DNA from: 38-11 sp964539975 | GTDB lineage: Bacteria > Bacillota > Clostridia > Tissierellales > Dethiosulfatibacteraceae | Reading direction: 5' to 3' | Length of the DNA: 23,235 bases | Assembly (NCBI GenBank): GCA_964539975.1 | Contig: CAZIKK010000028.1 | Span: 1-23,235, forward strand | Shown: piece after piece, positions 21,572-23,235 of the stretch | Position numbering within the stretch: position 1 is the stretch's first letter | Layout of the letters: each line of letters begins with the position of its first letter | Notes under the pieces: generated by a model | The model's input: only the letters and a program-made list of their open reading frames with translations | Database searches by the model: none | Told to the model about the DNA's origin: nothing | Translations under genes and position numbers: made by a program

Positions 21572-23235
21572 ATGGTGAAGGTGTTGGTTGCGGTAGGAGA
21601 CTCTTGTCGTATTGAGAAAATTAGTATGAATGAATCGGGTCTCGAACTTGAAGAGGGACAAGATATATTGGAATGGTTTCCCATTGAGAGTCGACAGAAA
21701 ATAGAAGAAAAAATCCGATGGTGCCGTGTGACAGAAGGGTCGGAAACCATTACAACCCAGCTGAATCTAGACGGAGACAGTGTGGTGGTTTCTTTATACG
21801 TTTTATCATTGGGCCAACGGGTTTCACTTTTGATGCTTGATCATACCGCATTGTCTATTCGAGGACATGATGAGTGTCTAGTGATGTACAATGAATACGT
21901 CAATTTAATGAGAGAAGAATTTAGGAAACAGATTAGACGAGAGGAAAAGCCGGAAAGTGAGATTTATGAGGAGATACAACATTTGAACAATGAGCTGATC
22001 AATACCAGGCGTTCGTTGGAAAAATCCAATCGAAAACTCAATCAGATGAATGAGGCGTTGGAAGGGAGATTGGTCAAAGATGCTTTGACTGGCCTGATCA
22101 GTAAATACCAATACTGGAGAGAAGTTGAAAGAACGATTCATCAAGCAAGCGATAAAAAGGGTGTTTTTGTATTTATTGATATGGATGGTTTCAAAACAGT
22201 GAATGATACATTTGGTCACGCAGCGGGAGATCAATTCTTGGTGGCATTTGCAAAAAGACTGATGACTGTAGGATCGACTGAAGATCTTAAGATAAGAATT
22301 GCAGGAGATGAATTTGCTTTATATAGCCATGGGTTTAATGAAATCACAGAAGAGATACTGGAAGGTATTTGGGAAGAATTGAAAGAAAAGGCGCTAAAAG
22401 ATCCAATTGTGATTAACGATGTGGCCATACCGATTTCTATTAGTTGTGGCATGGCTGTTTTTGGAGAGGATACTCGAAACATCAACCAATTAATTGAATA
22501 TGCGGATTTTGCCATGTACCAAGCAAAAAAAAGCGGTAAAGGACGTTTCACTAGGTTTTCAAAAAAGGAGTACCAACAACATACCAATCAAGAGGATCGG
22601 CTACAGGAACTTAAAGAGATTATTTCAACTAAAGACATCCATCATGTATACCAACCCTTTGTGGAAGCAAAGACGGGCGAGATAGCTGGATACAGTGTTC
22701 AACTGAGAACGACATCCCATCTATTTCAAGATACAAGCGACTTGTTGTCATTTGCTTATGAGACAGGATTATATCGGGAGCTAGACAAAGCAAGCATCCA
22801 GAAACTACAAATGAACTCTCAATTAAGAGAAAACATTCAGGGTAAGCAATTGGTGATTACTCACGGACCGTATCCGATCACAGAGGAAGCCGTATTGAGT
22901 TTAATTGAGAATACGTTTGAAGGCATCCAAGTGGTTTTAGAAATCTGGTTGCCGGTCACTATTGAACCTAAAGAAATGTTGAAAATTAGAGAACAAAGCC
23001 ATAAGGTGGGATGGAAAATTGCTTTGGCCAATTTTGGGGTTAGTCATTTCAATAACTTGCAGATGTTGGCAATTAAACCAGACTTGATCCGATTTAACAA
23101 AGAGGTGATGAGAAAAGCCATGAGTGATAAAGGAATCGAGACGGTTATTAGAAGCACGATTAAATACTGTCAAGGACAAGGCACAAAAACTTTGGGAGAT
23201 TTTGTTGAGAATAAAAAACATCAGAATTTTTACCA
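21572..23235 (+). CDS. PAS-like/GGDEF/degenerate-EAL signalling protein, C-terminus cut by window
   Basis: 554 codons are visible. Residues about 5-95 look like a PAS-type sensor (GDSCRIEKISMNESG, then LNLDGDSVVVSLYVLS). Residues about 128-165 form a coiled coil. The GGDEF domain (about 167-330) keeps D203 and D205 (IDMDGFKTVND), GHAAGD and the active-site loop A244-GDEF, a tolerated variant. The RxxD inhibition site lacks its Arg (STED at 235-238). Cyclase activity making cyclic di-GMP is therefore plausible. The EAL domain (about 345 onwards) begins YQPFVEAKTGEIAGY, but EAL is replaced by SVQ (375-377) and the DDFG motif reads ANFG, so phosphodiesterase activity is unlikely. GGAGGAG precedes the ATG. 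No stop codon occurs before the window edge. Confidence 0.93.
   Translation, partial: MVKVLVAVGDSCRIEKISMNESGLELEEGQDILEWFPIESRQKIEEKIRWCRVTEGSETITTQLNLDGDSVVVSLYVLSLGQRVSLLMLDHTALSIRGHDECLVMYNEYVNLMREEFRKQIRREEKPESEIYEEIQHLNNELINTRRSLEKSNRKLNQMNEALEGRLVKDALTGLISKYQYWREVERTIHQASDKKGVFVFIDMDGFKTVNDTFGHAAGDQFLVAFAKRLMTVGSTEDLKIRIAGDEFALYSHGFNEITEEILEGIWEELKEKALKDPIVINDVAIPISISCGMAVFGEDTRNINQLIEYADFAMYQAKKSGKGRFTRFSKKEYQQHTNQEDRLQELKEIISTKDIHHVYQPFVEAKTGEIAGYSVQLRTTSHLFQDTSDLLSFAYETGLYRELDKASIQKLQMNSQLRENIQGKQLVITHGPYPITEEAVLSLIENTFEGIQVVLEIWLPVTIEPKEMLKIREQSHKVGWKIALANFGVSHFNNLQMLAIKPDLIRFNKEVMRKAMSDKGIETVIRSTIKYCQGQGTKTLGDFVENKKHQNFY

Noticed and set aside
1..23235. CRISPR arrays, insertion sequences, tRNA or rRNA genes, phage genes
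   Set aside because: No regularly spaced repeats, transposase or integrase frames, tRNA cloverleaf sequences or rRNA motifs were seen on either strand.

Overview
The window looks like chromosome of a low-to-moderate G+C anaerobic Firmicute, most likely class Clostridia. The reasons are strong purine-rich ribosome binding sites, consensus sigma-A promoters, CIRCE heat-shock operators, a GSI-alpha-like glutamine synthetase, an FprA-type oxygen-scavenging diiron flavoprotein, FatB/YclQ-type iron uptake and lipoprotein signals. There is no rRNA, tRNA, CRISPR array or insertion sequence. One 100-N assembly gap (4594-4693) interrupts a transporter gene.

Layout. (1) 1-524 (minus): N-terminal part of FprA, cut by the window edge. 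(2) 674-5581 (plus): an SLC13-like permease, an IclR regulator, an M20 metallopeptidase/deacylase and a YfcC-type transporter. This looks like uptake and cleavage of a carboxylate, acyl-amino acid or peptide; two 15-bp palindromes just after the M20 promoter are candidate IclR operators. (3) 5641-8610 (minus): acidic lipoprotein, bacterial eRF1-like (baeRF) protein and DNA polymerase IV. (4) 8697-12357 (minus): Fur-box-preceded siderophore ABC importer (two permeases, ATPase, binding lipoprotein). (5) 12609-15005 (plus): Hsp20 and HtpG, each with its own consensus promoter and perfect CIRCE element. (6) 15216-16586 (plus): glutamine synthetase with a hairpin in its probable leader. (7) 16620-20401 (minus): a MacAB/LolCDE-like cluster (membrane-fusion protein, cobalamin-binding protein, FtsX-type permease, ATPase). 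(8) 20508-23235 (plus), divergent from (7): a cobalamin-binding protein with the CarH photosensor signature W-x9-E-H, then a PAS-like/GGDEF/degenerate-EAL protein cut by the window edge.

The most interesting part is regions 7 and 8. Two different B12-binding proteins lie in divergent transcription units, one inside an ABC export operon and one directly before a cyclic-di-GMP protein. The arrangement suggests a cobalamin- (possibly light-) responsive module linking c-di-GMP signalling and an envelope transporter. This is inferred from motifs and gene order only.

No gene-free stretch exceeds 300 bases. The longer intergenic regions (525-673, 2805-2964, 4180-4321, 12358-12608, 13053-13130, 15006-15215, 20402-20507) are described through their promoters, operators and hairpins.
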